This document shows, piece after piece, positions 16,731 to 24,595 of a stretch of DNA of 42,917 bases. The translations under genes and the position numbers were made by a program. This DNA is from Butyrivibrio sp. VCD2006. GTDB taxonomy: Bacteria > Bacillota > Clostridia > Lachnospirales > Lachnospiraceae. The DNA is taken from the NCBI RefSeq assembly GCF_000423925.1, contig NZ_KE384111.1:6064-48980 (forward strand), read 5' to 3'. The notes beneath the pieces were generated by a model. The model worked only from the letters and a program-made list of their open reading frames with translations, had not been told where the DNA came from and did not search any database. How positions within the stretch are numbered: the first letter of the stretch is position 1; every line of letters starts with the position of its first letter.

Positions 16731-17644
16731 TATACTGCCCTCCCATACTGGTTAGTAACATTTAAAAATACGTCATCCATTTTTCCCTGAATTATCTCAA
16801 AACCATCAACTATGCCCTGCAGCCTACTTGCGGTTTCAGCTGCCGCAAAGGGATTGTTTGACTCCACGCACCCTCCGTAGGATGTGGAAATAAGTCTGTC
16901 TTTTCCGATGATATCCACAACCCTGTCGCGATTGTTCTCAGTAAAATAGAGCTTCAAACTGTCTTTAGCAAAACGTTCCTTTAATTCAAAAGGAGTTCCC
17001 TCCGCAAGCTTTTTTCCCTTACTGATGATGATGATCTTGTCAGCGGACTGCGCTTCCTCCATGTAGTGAGTTGTAAGAAAAACAGTCATATCAGTGTTCG
17101 CGCGAAGCATCTCAACAGCTTCCCAAACATCAACTCTTGTGGCGGGATCAAGACCTGTTGTAGGCTCGTCCAGGAAAAGAATCTTCGGTGAATGCATAAG
17201 TGCAAATGCGATTTCGCATCGCCTCTTCTGACCTCCCGAAAGAACCTTGTAACGCTTGTCCATAATATCGGACAGCTTCAAAATGTCAGATAGGTCGGAC
17301 AACCTGCTTTTTATAGTGCTGTCATCAAGTCCAAGCATTCTTGATCTTGTAACAATATTCTCTCTAACTGTGAATAAGTCATCCAGAACATTCGACTGAT
17401 ATACAACACCTATTGACCTTCTTATTTCCATATCCTCTTTGCCGAGCTTATATCCGCACAGATAAGCTTCCCCGCCATCAGGAGTAAGTATCGTCGATAG
17501 CATGTTTACCGTGGTGGATTTGCCCGCTCCGTTCACTCCCAGGAATCCGACAAAATCGCCCTGCTTTATTTCAAAACTAAGATTATCAACCGCATAAAAT
17601 TTCCCGTATCTTTTTGTAAGATCTTTCATCTCTATAGAATTCAT
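16730..17644 (-). CDS. ABC exporter ATP-binding protein
   Basis: The 304-residue ATPase has Walker A GVNGAGKST, Q-loop VVYQSNVLD, signature LSGGQKRRC, Walker B ILFLDEPTTGLDP and the switch His in LTTHYMEEA. A C-terminal DrrA-like extension of about 80 residues follows. The ATG at 17644 has GAGGAGG just upstream; the open frame runs 46 codons further without a site. First gene of the ATPase-permease-LytTR-DUF3021 operon. Confidence 0.93.
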   Translation of the reverse strand: MNSIEMKDLTKRYGKFYAVDNLSFEIKQGDFVGFLGVNGAGKSTTVNMLSTILTPDGGEAYLCGYKLGKEDMEIRRSIGVVYQSNVLDDLFTVRENIVTRSRMLGLDDSTIKSRLSDLSDILKLSDIMDKRYKVLSGGQKRRCEIAFALMHSPKILFLDEPTTGLDPATRVDVWEAVEMLRANTDMTVFLTTHYMEEAQSADKIIIISKGKKLAEGTPFELKERFAKDSLKLYFTENNRDRVVDIIGKDRLISTSYGGCVESNNPFAAAETASRLQGIVDGFEIIQGKMDDVFLNVTNQYGRAV

Positions 17645-17721
17645 CGCCGCCTCCTCAATTGTTTTCTCATCTGATAATCGGATAATAATCCATATGTTGT
17701 TTGTGGGAAACGGATTTGAAA

Positions 17722-17750
17722 GTAAGTTGTAATTTTGAAGGGGTAAGTTG
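17722..17750 (-). promoter_or_regulatory. Paired direct repeats, likely LytTR operator
   Basis: GTAAGTTG occurs at 17722-17729 and 17743-17750, exactly 21 bp apart (two helical turns). This is the geometry known for LytTR-family proteins such as AgrA and ComE. On the minus strand a TATTAT (17687-17682) lies about 35 bases downstream with only a poor -35, as expected of an activated promoter. The site sequence itself departs from published consensus. Confidence 0.5.
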
Positions 17751-17810
17751 CATTTTTCATGATTGAAAGTATGGAAAGGCATCTTCGATAAATGCGAAAT
17801 AGGGCAAAAA

Positions 17811-17843
17811 AACAGACTGTTCCATTTTAAAGAACGGTCCGTT
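17811..17843 (-). terminator. Terminator of the macro-domain gene
   Basis: A 12-bp stem with one mismatch and one wobble pair (17811-17822 with 17832-17843) is followed on the minus strand by TTTTTTTGCCC. Confidence 0.8.
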
Positions 17844-17846
17844 TTC

Positions 17847-17921
17847 TCATTCTATCTCTGCGGCTATCCGCTGATAGTTCAATTCTATTTTCATTCCATC
17901 TCTGCGGCTATCCTCTGGTAG
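17847..17921 (-). repeat. 44-bp duplication of the macro gene 3' end
   Basis: Plus 17891-17921 (last codons and stop of the macro gene) and 17847-17877 match at about 28 of 31 bases, offset by 44. The second copy lies between the stop codon and the terminator. Confidence 0.8.
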
Positions 17922-18403
17922 ATCAGATAATCTTCTTCAGAAAAATTCACTATCGTAATCTCAATCTCGTACTCGGGATTAGCTTCAAACCACTCCTTCA
18001 CCGTTTTTAGCGCAACCTTCGCTGCATCCTTCTTGGGATAGCCATACACACCGGTGGATATTCCCGGAAAAGCAATACTATGAAGGTCATTTTCCTTTGC
18101 AACTTCAAGGCTGTTCCAGTAGCAATTCCTAAGATCCTGAGGATCCGACGCGCTTCCGCTGTATATCGGTCCAACTGTGTGAATAACATGCTTCGCGAGA
18201 AGATTGTAGCCTCCCGTGATCTTGGCCTCACCTGTCCTGCAGCCGCCAAGAGTTCTGCACTCATCTAAGAGCCCCGGACCTGCAGCTCTGTGAATAGCGC
18301 CGTCCACACCTCCTCCGCCCAAAAGACTCGAATTAGCCGCATTAACTATTGCATCCACGGCAAGTTTTGTAATATCTCCTGCATGATACTTAATTGAACT
18401 CAC
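17891..18403 (-). CDS. Macro-domain ADP-ribose hydrolase-like protein
   Basis: The 170-residue protein is a single macro domain of the MacroD/YmdB type. It shows HAGDITKLAVDAIVNAAN, GGGGVDGAIHRAAG, the HVIHTVGPIY strand and GISTGVYGYP, which together form the ADP-ribose site. Members remove ADP-ribose from proteins or hydrolyse O-acetyl-ADP-ribose. The GTG start at 18403 has GGAGAGGTGG six bases upstream. It follows a SprT-like gene by 46 bases. Its 3' end is duplicated after the stop. Confidence 0.92.
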   Translation of the reverse strand: MSSIKYHAGDITKLAVDAIVNAANSSLLGGGGVDGAIHRAAGPGLLDECRTLGGCRTGEAKITGGYNLLAKHVIHTVGPIYSGSASDPQDLRNCYWNSLEVAKENDLHSIAFPGISTGVYGYPKKDAAKVALKTVKEWFEANPEYEIEITIVNFSEEDYLIYQRIAAEME

Positions 18404-18449
18404 TCTGCACCACCTCTCCGAATTTACTGGATACTCACTCCGTCTGACT

Positions 18450-18962
18450 CTAGTTAACCGTTTTCTTTCGCCAATCTGTTGCTCCGCACCTGGTACACCC
18501 ATAGCGTCTGTAATACTTCGTGAATTTACTGTCTCGTTTCCTGTAAATAGTCGCCCCGCATCCTCCGCAGGTAAAGACATATTTAACTGTCATACGCTCC
18601 GGTTTATAGTTCTCAACGCCCTTCTCCTTGCCGCTTGTAACACGCTTAATATTATATCCGTATCTGCAGTTCATCATCACAGCGTTTGCTTTCCACCTGC
18701 CCTGATGCTTCATACAGCCTTTGCAGGTATGGAGAAGTTCGTGGATAATCGTCTCCTTGCAAGCCTTTTCAGATATGCGATCATCCGTCAGAAGACTCTC
18801 CGCAATCTGTATTGTATACGTCCCATCCGGTTCCAGCCTGCACTGTCCCCATCTGCTCCGCGCACGGGTATTTATGACCCATTCCCTAACTGTTCCTGTC
18901 TTAATTCCAAGGGCAGCAATCTCAGATAAACATTCCTGCCTTAGTCTTTCAAAATCCTTCAT
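18450..18962 (-). CDS. SprT-like zinc metallopeptidase-like protein
   Basis: The 170-residue protein has RSRWGQC (about 36-42), then the zinc motif HELLHTCKGCMKH (H74, E75, H78), and a C-terminal zinc ribbon (CGGCGATIY ... GCTRCG). This is the SprT/Spartan-like family. Eukaryotic Spartan cleaves DNA-protein crosslinks; the bacterial role is unsettled. It lies directly upstream of the macro gene, a pairing that could link DNA repair and ADP-ribose, but that is inference. The ribosome binding site is weak (GAGTG). Confidence 0.85.
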   Translation of the reverse strand: MKDFERLRQECLSEIAALGIKTGTVREWVINTRARSRWGQCRLEPDGTYTIQIAESLLTDDRISEKACKETIIHELLHTCKGCMKHQGRWKANAVMMNCRYGYNIKRVTSGKEKGVENYKPERMTVKYVFTCGGCGATIYRKRDSKFTKYYRRYGCTRCGATDWRKKTVN

Positions 18963-18970
18963 ATTACACT

Positions 18971-19096
18971 CTATTGACGGATCAATTCCGAAGCATAAAG
19001 CTCTGCTGTCGGATCAACTTCAAAGCACCAAGTGCCGCTCTCCAAGCATCGCCCATCTCTCAAAGCAATGCCTTCCTTCTGATCTACATCGTCAAT
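18971..19096 (-). CDS. Possible 41-residue ORF with ATT start
   Basis: A frame without stops follows a perfect AGGAGG and four bases, but begins at ATT. ATG or TTG codons nearby lead to an immediate TAG. The encoded peptide (IDDVDQKEGIALRDGRC ... ELYASELIRQ) has protein-like composition. It ends nine bases before the SprT-like start. It may be an ATT-initiated small gene, a decayed gene or an upstream leader. No family is recognised. Confidence 0.3.
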   Translation of the reverse strand: MDDVDQKEGIALRDGRCLESGTWCFEVDPTAELYASELIRQ

Positions 19097-19114
19097 AGTA
19101 CCTCCTGAAAAATA

Positions 19115-19140
19115 AGAGCGGTACACATTCGCACCGCCCC
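19115..19140 (-). terminator. Terminator of the 72-residue protein gene
   Basis: AGAGCGGT (19115-19122) pairs with ACCGCCCC (19133-19140), including two G-U pairs. The minus strand then reads TATTTTTC. Confidence 0.65.
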
Positions 19141-19148
19141 GTTAGTAC

Positions 19149-19367
19149 TTATTTCTTAAACAGTCCGCCTGCAAGATCTTTTATATCATTAAGATCAAGC
19201 TTGCCATCTGCTACAGCAGCCTGTACCTTCTTGATATCTGACTCTTCAACATCAATATTCGCTTTCTTGAAAAGTTCCTTCGCCTGTGCAGGATCTGCCT
19301 TGGCAATCTGTGCCATTAACTCTTTGTTACCATTGATTTGTTTTAAGATTCCAGCTATGTCTGCCAT
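19149..19367 (-). CDS. Small helical protein
   Basis: The 72-residue acidic/basic protein is mostly helical (ILKQINGNKELMAQIAKAD, AQAKELFKKANIDVEESDIK) and ends in AGGLFKK. The general look recalls Nif11-type leader peptides, but too little follows the GG for a bacteriocin core and no maturation genes are nearby. A very strong ribosome binding site (GGAGGAGG) and a TATAAT-type promoter suggest high expression. No function is assigned. Confidence 0.7.
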   Translation of the reverse strand: MADIAGILKQINGNKELMAQIAKADPAQAKELFKKANIDVEESDIKKVQAAVADGKLDLNDIKDLAGGLFKK

Positions 19368-19548
19368 TTTGTACCTCCTCCAACAATGAATGTTATCCCA
19401 ACAGAAATATTATACTACAAAATGATATAAATGCTTTATAGCGGCTGGTTTTCCTATTTTCCGGCTTAACCTTTTGGAGGAAGTATAGTAAAGCGCCTCA
19501 CTGATGAGAGGGAATAGATGGATAGAGAAACTTATTGTGGGTAATGTT

Positions 19549-19812
19549 ACTTGTCAAAAGGCAACAGCCTGTATAAAGACAAGTATGACAAACTGGTTTT
19601 TATGCTGGTTTTAATGGGGTTACTACTTGTTAAAAAGTGTTAATCAATATAAAGGCAAGTAAATTAATCTGCTTTTATGCTTAGTTTTGATGAGATTCCT
19701 ACTTGCTACAATGTGTGAATCAATATAAAGGCAAGTAATTAAACTGGTTTTATACTTAATTTTGACGGAATTCCTACTTGTTACAATGTGTGAATCAATA
19801 TAAAAGCAAGTA
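19549..19812. repeat. Hairpin array, TACTTG/CAAGTA stem family, 76-bp period
   Basis: Four inverted-repeat units at 19549-19584, 19624-19661, 19700-19737 and 19775-19812 are spaced 75-76 bp apart. Each has a 6-7 bp stem and a loop of about 25 bases ending in AATATAAA. The spacer (GGTTTTAT ... TTTTGA) is also conserved. No coding frame is credible. Confidence 0.85.
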
Positions 19813-19833
19813 ATCAAGGCGATTTAGAAGCAT

Positions 19834-20172
19834 AGCACGTCATAAAGCTTAAATCCATAAAAGACGTGTAATCTACGCCCATTCTGATCTATGCTGAATG
19901 AGAGTAGTACACGTCATATGGCTCAAATCTATAAAATGTCGTGTAGTCTTGGACTATTCTGATGAGATGATGATCAGTATTGCTACACGGCATATGCCTT
20001 TAATCGATAAAAAGCCGTGTAGCATTGGCCTATTCTGATGAGATAATTATGAGTATTGCTACACGGCATATGCCTTAAATAGATAAAAAGCCGTGTAGTC
20101 TTGACCTATTCTAATGCCATGATGATGAGTATTGATACACGACATATATCGTAATTCTACAAAAGACGTGTA
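19834..20172. repeat. Hairpin array, TACACG/CGTGTA stem family, 76-bp period
   Basis: Five units continue the array with another stem. They start at about 19834, 19908, 19983, 20059 and 20136, spaced 74-76 bp apart. Stems are CACGTC/GACGTG in unit 1 and CTACACGGC/GCCGTGTAG in units 3 and 4, so T-to-G on one arm is matched by A-to-C on the other. Spacers share ATTCTGATGAGAT. The array ends 85 bases from the 3' end of the lipoprotein gene. Confidence 0.88.
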
Positions 20173-20257
20173 GCATTGAACTGACATAGTGTATCTATGA
20201 AAACAGTAATTTCCCTAAATAATAGATGAAAGCCGCTGTGGTAATATTCTTTCGCCG

Positions 20258-21367
20258 TTATTCCCCAAGAAGCTTCTTTTTCTGTACTTCAAACTCCTCC
20301 GCCGTAATAACTCCCGACTCCATCAGATTCTTGAGTTTCATTATCTCATCCGCTACCGAAAGATTTTGCTGCTGATTAACTAAATTTTCTGGTTGCACAA
20401 CTGTATTCTGTGGCTGCTCGACTGCATTCTCTGGCTGAATAATAGGCGATTGTGATGCAGGTTGCCTATTCATAGATGCATCCTGTCCCACCTGTGACAT
20501 TCCGAAGTTCCCCGCTTGTGGCATTCCCGGGTTCCCAGCCTGAGACATCCCTGAATCCCCCGTCTGAGGCATTCCCGGATTCCCAGCCTGAGACATTCCT
20601 GATTCCCCCGTCTGAGGCATTCCCAGAGTCCCCGCCTGTGGCATCCCTGGATATTCAATCGGTTGCCAGGCATATGCTTCTTTCTTCTTTTTATTTGCCA
20701 TGACAGCTATAACTACTACGATTATCGCAACCATAACAGCACAACCAACTATGCATCCGATAACTAGCGGTATATTCAACAGACTAAACTCTACATGCAT
20801 ACCCTCTTTTGGCATCGACAGAAGATCCCACTTCAAAGTCTTTCCATCATCAGAAACATAGGTCGCATTACTATTTGATGCCTTAAAAGGGAGCTCCAAC
20901 ACAAATTCCATATATCCGCCTGCCATGCTGAAATAGTTCTTATACTCAGATAGCTGTTCCTGCTGCTCATCTTCGAACATCTTCCAATCGATTATGTACG
21001 TAAAGCCATTTCTCTGAACCTTCAGCTGATCAGGGTTAATTGCAGCCTCTCTATCCGAATCACCAAATTCATTGGCAAGATCATTAAGGTCCACATTCTC
21101 CTTAACCATCTCATATCCCACATAGTCCTCTTGATAATATTCCTTACAAGTCCAACCATTGTCTTCCATCTCGGTAACTTCTTCCTCCGGAAGTGTCATG
21201 TTAATATCCTCATCACCCATTTCCGCAAGGCCTTTGCTTATTGCATAAAGCATGGAAATATCAACCTTTCCATTACTCTTGACCTTTACAGTTGTAGTGA
21301 ATCTCATGCACCCTGACAAAACAGTTGCACAAAGTAGAAGCATCATTAACGTGTAGAATTTTCTCAT
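20258..21367 (-). CDS. LppM-like lipoprotein with membrane helix, octapeptide repeats and SHOCT domain
   Basis: The 369-residue protein has a lipobox (VLSGC, Cys at about 20) and an extracellular domain of the LppM/DUF3153 type (MRFTTTVKVKSNGKVDISM). One membrane helix lies at about 201-224. Seven 8-residue repeats of the form GMPQAGxx follow at about 241-296 (20480-20647), then a Gln/Pro linker. The C-terminal SHOCT domain (ADEIMKLKNLMESGVITAEEF) is usually intracellular. A lipid anchor plus a membrane helix gives a two-sided protein. The ATG at 21367 has GGAGG upstream. Function unknown. Confidence 0.8.
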   Translation of the reverse strand: MRKFYTLMMLLLCATVLSGCMRFTTTVKVKSNGKVDISMLYAISKGLAEMGDEDINMTLPEEEVTEMEDNGWTCKEYYQEDYVGYEMVKENVDLNDLANEFGDSDREAAINPDQLKVQRNGFTYIIDWKMFEDEQQEQLSEYKNYFSMAGGYMEFVLELPFKASNSNATYVSDDGKTLKWDLLSMPKEGMHVEFSLLNIPLVIGCIVGCAVMVAIIVVVIAVMANKKKKEAYAWQPIEYPGMPQAGTLGMPQTGESGMSQAGNPGMPQTGDSGMSQAGNPGMPQAGNFGMSQVGQDASMNRQPASQSPIIQPENAVEQPQNTVVQPENLVNQQQNLSVADEIMKLKNLMESGVITAEEFEVQKKKLLGE

Positions 21368-21406
21368 AGCAGCCTCCTTGGCAAGAACATAATATTTCTT
21401 TTTAAA

Positions 21407-21430
21407 AATGGAGCCCACAGATGCTCCATT
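21407..21430 (-). terminator. Hairpin with T-run in the lipoprotein leader
   Basis: AATGGAGC/GCTCCATT pair perfectly around an eight-base loop. On the minus strand this is followed by TTTAAAAAG. It lies between a TATAAT (minus strand, 21438-21433) and the lipoprotein start, so it is at the very 5' end of that transcript. It may be an attenuator or a stabilising stem. Confidence 0.45.
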
Positions 21431-21573
21431 ACTATTATATGGTTTGAAAAAGTCATATTCTATAAAATCAAACGAAATTTTCAGGAACCAAATTTAGTAA
21501 TACTTTGCCCCAAATATAAAACGTCTTTTCGCCAACTTTCATATGAATTATAGTAATTTCTTTTCGGATAATT

Positions 21574-21579
21574 TATAAT
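21574..21579 (+). promoter_or_regulatory. -10 element of the papain-like protease gene
   Basis: TATAAT lies 30 bases before the ATG and 16 bases before the AAGGAGGA site. The -35 region is weak. Confidence 0.45.
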
Positions 21580-21608
21580 CATTTTTAGTACTACAAGGAG
21601 GAATCGGC

Positions 21609-23072
21609 ATGAAAAGCAACAAGAATTGGGGAAAGTTCATAGTATCGCTAGGTATAATAATCGTCCTGCTAGCAGGATGTGGAAATGAATCTATACCTGA
21701 TCCAGCCTCTTCGGAACCAGTAACTTCTGAAGATACTTCTCCTGAGCCTGCCCCGACAGGGCAAGTAGCTTCTGGAGATACATCTACTGAGTCTGCCACA
21801 GCAGAGCCAGTAGCTTCTGAAGATACTTCTCCTGAATCTACCCCGGCAGACCCAATAGCCTCAGAAGACATCTCTCTCGAACCTACCCCGAAGGCCTCCG
21901 CAGAAAACAATAGTCTCATAAAGCATCACTCCACTGAACACGAATATAACCATGGAAAGGATGGATATTACAATCTTTTAGATGATGGTGTGGAATTCGA
22001 ACTGACAGCGCAGCTTGATGGCACATGCTGGGTCTATGCTTCAGCCTGTTCAATGATGACCTCTTATCAACTCGATCATGATGGGGTCGTAGTTCTGGAT
22101 CAGATTGATCTTCTAAACGAAATTTACAGCGACGATAAGGAAGAAGGGATTTTTACAGTCAATGGAGCTAACAAAAAATCTGTTGGCGGAGAAGGTCTTT
22201 TTGTCATAAATGAACTGGCCAATGGATTTGGTGATGGATTTGTACTTGATGGTGCAATTGATGCTAGAAACTGGACCATTGATGCGGTCAAAGAAGGGAT
22301 ACGCAAATATGGCGCCCTCTATATCGGAATTCCTGATCCTTCCAACAAGAAGGGAACATATGATAATTATTACACTTTGAATTGTCCCACACCATAAGAT
22401 GGTGACTTTGACCATTCAATTGCAATTCTTGGCTGGGATGATTCTTTTCCCAAAGAATATTACCGTGAGGAAGCGTCCAGGGACGGTGCCTGGATTGCCT
22501 ACAACAGCAGTCATCCCCTGGGATATTATTATGTTTCATATGACACACCCTTCGATCAGCTCTACGATACGCCTCTTTTCATGTCAATAACTGATGGTTA
22601 TTCGAAGGTTTTATCCTATGACTGTGGCAAGTGGTTTACAGAACCGGTCCGAACAGGAGATGTAACTACAACTGCCAATGTCTTCTGTGAAAATGGAACG
22701 CTTGCGGCAGTTGGAACCTATTCTCCAACTGATGATGCAGATCTCACAATACAGATCATGACACCTGATCTTAGCGAATGCCTATATTCCCAGGTTTACC
22801 ATGCTGACCATGCCGGATATTATGTGTTCGAGCTGGACCAGCCAATGGAAGTCGACGAATATGCCATCGCTATTTCTTAACCGGAAGGCGCTCCTGTTGA
22901 AGGAACTTCCATTGAACTTGACACCTGGTATTACACAGACATCACAATTAAAAGCGGTCAATCCTTCGTACTGATTGACGGCAAATGGCTTGATATGAGC
23001 GAAGAAAACACCTGGAATCAATTTGGATATGAAACCAATAATGCCTGTATCAAAGCACTGTATGTGAAATAA
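21609..23072 (+). pseudogene. Papain-like (C1) cysteine protease lipoprotein with two in-frame TAA codons
   Basis: One frame of 487 codons runs from an ATG with AGGAGGA to the stop at 23070-23072. It is broken by TAA at 22395-22397 and 22878-22880, with no frameshift. The protein has a lipobox (LLAGC), a linker of Ser/Thr/Pro/Glu repeats (about 28-98) and a papain-family domain: QLDGTCWVYAS (catalytic Cys), DGDFDHSIAILGWDD (His) and WIAYNSSHPLG (Asn). A lectin-like tail follows. The first TAA falls just before the His, so the first product would be inactive. Either it is a recent pseudogene, the stops are read through, or they are errors. Confidence 0.8.
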
Positions 23073-23094
23073 TAGTTTTTCTATAAAAAATTAT

Positions 23095-23135
23095 GCCGCA
23101 GCATTGGTCTAGAATCCCAAACCAAATACTGCGGC
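23095..23135 (+). terminator. Terminator after the protease gene
   Basis: GCCGCAG (23095-23101) pairs with CTGCGGC (23129-23135), with an inner TTGG/CCAA. It is followed by TTAATTATTTTAT. On the minus strand it may also end the small-gene operon. Confidence 0.6.
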
Positions 23136-23161
23136 TTAATTATTTTATCTATCGTTTTTAT

Positions 23162-23317
23162 TTATCTAGCTACAGCAAGATTATCTGCAAATCTGATAAG
23201 CTCAGCCTCAATTCTGCAATAATCTGCATCATCAAGTCTTCCAAAAGGCTTTCTGTATGTAGCAGATGCATCTATAAAACCAAATTCTTCCATAAAGCTC
23301 TCAAAAATCTTACGCAT
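23162..23317 (-). CDS. Small protein, 51 residues
   Basis: The frame starts at an ATG nine bases after AAGGGGG (an alternative ATG at 23323 is only three bases away). It encodes a soluble peptide beginning MRKIFESFMEEFGFIDAS, with Arg/Glu-rich helices and one Cys. It follows the small zinc-ribbon gene by about 39 bases and probably shares its transcript. No family is recognised. Confidence 0.55.
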   Translation of the reverse strand: MRKIFESFMEEFGFIDASATYRKPFGRLDDADYCRIEAELIRFADNLAVAR

Positions 23318-23356
23318 AATCATTTGCCCCCTTATCTTATATAATCTATCTGACTA

Positions 23357-23578
23357 TCAGCCATCAATGTGAATATTCTCAAAGCAGTGTGCGCATTCTG
23401 CATCATCCTGCATAACATCAATTGATGTTATCTCGTGGCAGTGAGGGCAACTGATCTCCATCATCTGAGTCTTTGCTGCTTCTGCTGTCATATGTCCGCT
23501 GATACCTGCGCCTGCAACAACTGCAACTGCTGCAATTACCATAGCTATTCTCTTTACCATCATGTTCCCCTTTTTCAT
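23357..23578 (-). CDS. Small secreted or membrane zinc-ribbon protein
   Basis: The 73-residue protein begins MKKGNMMVKRIAMVIAAVAV, a signal peptide or membrane anchor with a possible cut after TAEA. A short domain with two Cys pairs (CPHC and CAHC, 16 residues between) would bind one zinc. GAGG lies eight bases before the ATG at 23578. The role is unknown. Confidence 0.65.
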   Translation of the reverse strand: MKKGNMMVKRIAMVIAAVAVVAGAGISGHMTAEAAKTQMMEISCPHCHEITSIDVMQDDAECAHCFENIHIDG

Positions 23579-23648
23579 TTTCAATACCTCGCTCAAATCT
23601 ATGTTTTGTTTCGTTGTTATCTTCTTGATGAAGTTATAATATCAATAC

Positions 23649-23668
23649 TTTTATCACAGTTTTATCAC
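23649..23668 (-). promoter_or_regulatory. Direct repeat upstream of the small-gene operon
   Basis: TTTTATCAC occurs at 23649-23657 and 23660-23668, offset by 11 bp (one helical turn). It lies about 70 bases upstream of the zinc-ribbon gene, next to a TATTATA stretch. An operator is possible; no regulator is known. Confidence 0.3.
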
Positions 23669-23818
23669 TCTCTGTCCAACAAATGTCTACACACCACTGT
23701 TTATGCGGTTTTGAGATGCTTCTTATAAGACTATGATATCCAAATTACACGTTATTATGTATGCCAAAGAACGCAAAATAGCTATTTGTATTCCTCTATT
23801 ATAGATAACGAAACAGAA

Positions 23819-23851
23819 GCGCCAGAATCTTCAACTAAAAGATTCTGACGC
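23819..23851 (-). terminator. Terminator of the 51-residue gene at 23883
   Basis: A 13-bp stem with one mismatch (23819-23831 with 23839-23851) and a seven-base loop lies 32 bases past the stop codon. The T-rich tail is weak (CTTCTGTTTC). Confidence 0.55.
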
Positions 23852-23882
23852 CTAAAATTCCAAACATCTATTTCGGAACTAA

Positions 23883-24038
23883 TTAAAAGATAAAGGTAGC
23901 ACCGAATACTGTCATTCTCTTGTTATAGTTGAATACTGAAAGTCTGTCGAGGAACGCATCATGCCTTCTGTTATATGTTGCATTTTTCTGTTCGCTCTTA
24001 ATAGTTTTTGTTAAATCCTGTACATCGTGAAATCTCAT
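23883..24038 (-). CDS. Small basic protein, 51 residues
   Basis: The ATG at 24038 follows AGAGGAGG by seven bases. The peptide begins MRFHDVQDLTKTIKSEQKNA, has a basic centre (TYNRRHDAFLDRL) and ends in a hydrophobic MTVFGATFIF. It has its own terminator. No family is recognised; the strong start signal is the main reason to accept it. Confidence 0.55.
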   Translation of the reverse strand: MRFHDVQDLTKTIKSEQKNATYNRRHDAFLDRLSVFNYNKRMTVFGATFIF

Positions 24039-24122
24039 AATGGATCCTCCTCTCATAAGATTATTTGTTTTGCCACGTGGTAAGTTATCTGTTTCTGATA
24101 GTATATATACCATGCAATAAAA

Positions 24123-24156
24123 AACAGACCGTATGATGCACTCATAACAGTCTGTT
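24123..24156 (-). terminator. Terminator of the glutaredoxin gene
   Basis: AACAGAC ... GTCTGTT forms a long stem with a bulge and is followed on the minus strand by TTTTTTATTG. It shares its AACAGACTGTT stem base with the terminator at 17811-17843. Confidence 0.75.
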
Positions 24157-24233
24157 TTGCACTGATTTGTCTCTATAAAGTGTAAATTTGTATTAACTTT
24201 CCATAATCTACGAGATGCGGATCTTGCAAATCA

Positions 24234-24545
24234 TCAACACCCCTTTTTTCCATTTTTATGATCAGCGATAGAACATGCTCCGGCAGTGCCATATTCAACC
24301 AAACCAACAACTGCAGGGTCTAACGTTATACTGCCATCCTCTAGGACAAAAGCAGGGATTCCAACGTCACCTATTTCCTTACTATGATCAAATACGGGGT
24401 TAGTATCCCGTAACCTGGTAAAAGCACTCATGTTACGAATATTCTCACCTATGTTTATATACTCAAATTCTCCCTCACGGCCTATAATCTGATCATGAAT
24501 GTAGTCACAATATGGACACGTAGGCATTCCGTAAATTTTGATCAT
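24234..24545 (-). CDS. Glutaredoxin-related protein
   Basis: The 103-residue thioredoxin-fold protein has the active site CPYC at residues 10-13 in GMPTCPYCDYIH, and the cis-Pro in VGIPAFV. Such proteins reduce disulphides or glutathione/thiol adducts. The C-terminal tail carries two more Cys (GACSIADH, KKGC). AAGGAGGA precedes the ATG. The gene stands alone with its own terminator. Confidence 0.88.
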   Translation of the reverse strand: MIKIYGMPTCPYCDYIHDQIIGREGEFEYINIGENIRNMSAFTRLRDTNPVFDHSKEIGDVGIPAFVLEDGSITLDPAVVGLVEYGTAGACSIADHKNGKKGC

Positions 24546-24595
24546 AGCTGAATCCTCCTTTATTCTCTATTATTGCCTCATTTAATCAGACTGAA

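Noticed and set aside
19149..19367. Bacteriocin precursor with double-glycine leader
   Set aside because: Only four residues follow the GG, and no transporter or maturation gene lies nearby.
19549..20172. CRISPR or integron attC array
   Set aside because: Spacers are conserved, stems change between units, no cas or integrase gene and no gene cassettes are present.
22581..22880. Separate gene starting MSITDGYSKV
   Set aside because: It is the in-frame continuation of the papain-like protease gene between its two TAA codons and has no ribosome binding site.
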